64,000 nt of DNA, from positions 62,001-126,000 of the forward strand of contig JAZRFF010000010.1 in assembly GCA_045661225.1 (NCBI GenBank). The letters run 5' to 3'. Source of the stretch: HGM04593 sp045661225. Lineage in GTDB: Bacteria > Bacteroidota > Bacteroidia > Bacteroidales > Bacteroidaceae. Below, piece after piece: positions 61,655 to 64,000 of the stretch. Below the pieces are notes generated by a model, which had not been told where the DNA came from, did no database searches, and saw nothing but the letters and a program-made list of their open reading frames with translations. Every line of letters starts with the position of its first letter. Position 1 is the first letter of the stretch. The translations under genes were made by a program, and so were the position numbers.

Positions 61655-64000
61655 ATGAGAAGAAAATTCATTCTGCTGATGCTTGTCACAATGAGCCTTG
61701 CTGCCACAGCGCAGACCACAGGCGAGGCCGAGCACGGAAAAAGAGTCATCGAAGAGTCGCATCGCCTGCACTCCGACAGAGAGTACAAGAGCGCGCTCAC
61801 GCTTATCGAGACTGTCAATGCCAGCACTCTCGACGAGAGTACAAAGCAAGAGTACGAACTACTAAGGGCGCTAATAACCTTTGAGAACGACCACCACCGC
61901 GGCCGCAGGCTTATTACGCAATATCTGTCGGACTACCCCAACAGTTCGCAGAAAGAGGTCTTGAACAGCTACCTCGCCTGCTCAAGCTATTTTGACGGAG
62001 ATTACGAAGGAGCTTGCGCGCTTTTCGAAAAGAGCGATATAAGCCGACTAAGCAAGAACGAGCGCGAGCGTGCCACTCTTTATCACGCGCTTGCAATGCT
62101 CGAAAGCGGTCAAGAGGGGAACGCCGTAGATATGTTACGTAAATTAAAGCTCGAAAGTCGTCAATATTCCGCCGAGGCCACATTCCACCTTGCAATCATC
62201 GACTACAACAATGGAAAACTCGACAACGCCCAGCAAGCTCTTCTGAGCATACAGATGGAGAGAAAATACAACCTGGACATTCCCTACTACCTTGCAGGCA
62301 TAGAGCTTAAAAGAGGCAACAACAGCCTTGCACGTTCAATGGCCGAAAGATTCATAGCCACCCACGGCGAAAAGCCACAGGGCAAAAAGATGCTACAGAT
62401 TCTGGGAGCAGTAGAGTTTGCCGACAACAATTACAGCGCTGCCGTAAAAGCCTTTGACGAATATTTCGCCTGCGCTACCGAACCGCAGCGCATCGCACTA
62501 TACCAAATGGGATTATCGCTATTCCAGGAAGGCGAGTACGAAAGCGCCACAAAGTACCTCGACCGCTGTACCACACTTGACGACGAGATTACCCAAAGCG
62601 CACTCCTGCACAAAGGTATAATACAGCTCAACCTCAATGACACAAAAGGCGCACGCCTTGCTTTTGAGCTTGCGTCACAGATGAAGCACAATGACACACT
62701 GCGCGAAGAGGCCCTTTACAACTACGCAATGTGCCTACACAGCTCCAGCAAGTCGGCATTCGGCGAGGGAGTAAGAACCTTCGAGACCTTCTTGAACGAG
62801 TATCCGAACTCAAAGCACACCAAAGCCATAAGCGAACATCTTGTCGATGTCTATATGAACTCAAGCAACTACAATATAGCACTTGAGTCAATAAATAAAA
62901 TAAAGAATCCGTCTGCCGATATTCTGAAAGCAAAGCAGAATATTTTTTACCGAATGGGTATTCAAGAGTTTCTGAACGGCAATAATCATTCGGCAATAGA
63001 CTATATGAACAGTTCACTCGAGCTTGCGAAATACGACAAGCAGACCGAGGCCGGAGCCCTTTTCTGGAAAGGTGAAGCACTCTACAAGACCGGCAAATAC
63101 AGCGACGCTCTCAAGAACTACCGCAAGTCGGCAGCCATAGGTGGCGAGAACCAGGCAAAGGCCATCTACGGCACAGGATACGTACTGTTCCAGGAACAGG
63201 AATACAACAAAGCACAGACAGAGTTCGAGCGATTCATAAAACTATCGCAGAACGAGAGTAACAGCATTGTCGCCGACGCCTACAGCCGCATAGGAGATTG
63301 CCACTACTACCGACGCGAGTTTGAAACAGCAAAGAAGTATTACGAGAAAGCGACCTCTGTCGACATAAAGAACGCCGACTACTCCCTGTTCCGTTCCGCT
63401 ATCACAATGGGAATGTCGAAGGACTATGCCTCAAAGACAAGAATCCTGAAACAGCTCATTGCACAATTCCCTAATGGTTCATACACCGAGCAGGCCTACT
63501 ACGAGCTGGGACGTACATACATTGAGCAAAATAAATACAAAGAGGCCGTTGTCGCATACGACAACCTTGCAAAACGATTCCCATCGAGCCCGCTTGCACG
63601 CCGTGCGGCAACAGAGAAGGCAATGATTTACAATAACAACAACGACTATGCCAACGCCATTGAGGCCTACAAAGCCATCATAGAGCAGTACCCCCACAGC
63701 GAGGAGGCGAAGATAGCCCTTCAGGACCTCAAGAATATATACATCGAACAAGGCAAAGTAAACGACTATGTAAGCTACGTCTCGCAGACACAAGGCCTGC
63801 AGCACATTGACAGCAATGCAAAAGACACACTCAGCTACACTACCGCCGAAAGGTTCTACAGCAAAAGAGAGCTGGACAAGGCAAAGGCACAGTTCAAGGA
63901 GTATCTTAATGAATTTCCGCAAGGTGCATTTAAACTCAACAGCCACTACTATTTAGGACTTATACACAAACACGACAATGAGCCGGCTGAGGCTCTCCGG
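61655..64000 (+). CDS. Exported tetratricopeptide-repeat protein, C-terminus cut by window edge
   Basis: At least 782 residues from the ATG at 61655, open to the window end. Cleavable signal peptide (LLMLVTMSLAATAQ), no lipobox. The rest is a continuous array of TPR-like helical pairs, for example AEATFHLAIIDYNNGKLDNA, ALFWKGEALYKTGKYSDAL, ADAYSRIGDCHYYRREFETA, TEQAYYELGRTYIEQNKYKEA and ANAIEAYKAIIEQYPHSEE, many of the YbgF/outer-membrane-assembly style with a closing YPxS. A periplasmic scaffolding role is likely. It shares the NUDIX transcript. Specific partner unknown. Confidence 0.9.
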   Translation, partial: MRRKFILLMLVTMSLAATAQTTGEAEHGKRVIEESHRLHSDREYKSALTLIETVNASTLDESTKQEYELLRALITFENDHHRGRRLITQYLSDYPNSSQKEVLNSYLACSSYFDGDYEGACALFEKSDISRLSKNERERATLYHALAMLESGQEGNAVDMLRKLKLESRQYSAEATFHLAIIDYNNGKLDNAQQALLSIQMERKYNLDIPYYLAGIELKRGNNSLARSMAERFIATHGEKPQGKKMLQILGAVEFADNNYSAAVKAFDEYFACATEPQRIALYQMGLSLFQEGEYESATKYLDRCTTLDDEITQSALLHKGIIQLNLNDTKGARLAFELASQMKHNDTLREEALYNYAMCLHSSSKSAFGEGVRTFETFLNEYPNSKHTKAISEHLVDVYMNSSNYNIALESINKIKNPSADILKAKQNIFYRMGIQEFLNGNNHSAIDYMNSSLELAKYDKQTEAGALFWKGEALYKTGKYSDALKNYRKSAAIGGENQAKAIYGTGYVLFQEQEYNKAQTEFERFIKLSQNESNSIVADAYSRIGDCHYYRREFETAKKYYEKATSVDIKNADYSLFRSAITMGMSKDYASKTRILKQLIAQFPNGSYTEQAYYELGRTYIEQNKYKEAVVAYDNLAKRFPSSPLARRAATEKAMIYNNNNDYANAIEAYKAIIEQYPHSEEAKIALQDLKNIYIEQGKVNDYVSYVSQTQGLQHIDSNAKDTLSYTTAERFYSKRELDKAKAQFKEYLNEFPQGAFKLNSHYYLGLIHKHDNEPAEALR

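Overview
This is chromosomal DNA of a Bacteroidota bacterium, most likely order Bacteroidales. The evidence is two SusC/SusD outer-membrane pairs, many lipoproteins of Bacteroidetes type, PorX and PorW/SprE homologues, GH92 and GH130 glycosidases, rubredoxin, an Etf/acyl-CoA dehydrogenase set, and promoters with the TAnnTTTG -7 element of this phylum instead of sigma-70 boxes. Genus cannot be fixed from the sequence alone. I saw no rRNA, tRNA, CRISPR array, insertion sequence or phage gene. Forty-two protein genes are annotated; those at both window edges are partial.

Layout. 1-355: start of an FKBP prolyl isomerase (minus). 685-8330 (plus): small Cys/His-rich membrane protein, PorW-like TPR lipoprotein, PorX response regulator/phosphodiesterase, TsaE, an unknown 107-residue protein and the radical-SAM protein YgiQ, closed by a perfect hairpin terminator. 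8497-9532 (minus): rubredoxin and a sirtuin. 9599-25436 (minus): a 16-kb operon read as FAS1 protein, SusC, SusD, FAS1 protein, SusC, SusD, with its own promoter and terminator and with no glycosidase, protease or sensor. 25683-34660 (minus): etfB, etfA, acyl-CoA dehydrogenase, SlyD-like isomerase, aroC, a DUF6057-like membrane protein and a beta-propeller lipoprotein with a haem-c motif; spacing is tight and a terminator follows.

34864-48633 (plus): a mannoside-processing cluster (GH5 mannanase-like lipoprotein, ROK sugar kinase, two GH92 alpha-mannosidases, and later a GH130 mannosyl phosphorylase) interrupted by a complete tripartite RND efflux pump. The start codon of the pump's first gene lies inside a terminator-like hairpin. 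48960-50838 (plus): pckA and a 50-residue Pmp3/YqaE membrane peptide. 50955-60760 (minus): THUMP-like methyltransferase, S41 protease, coaD, parE, GNAT protein, CaCA antiporter, DUF3109 protein and gpmI. 61102-64000 (plus): Zn-ribbon NUDIX hydrolase with a structured leader, then a long TPR protein running off the edge.

The most interesting item is the double FAS1-SusC-SusD operon. It looks like a self-contained surface uptake machine of unknown substrate, in which fasciclin-domain lipoproteins stand where SusE/SusF-type binding proteins usually do. Next are the start-codon-embedding hairpin ahead of the efflux pump, the haem-c/propeller protein paired with DUF6057, and the PorW-PorX pair, which links this genome to type IX secretion signalling.
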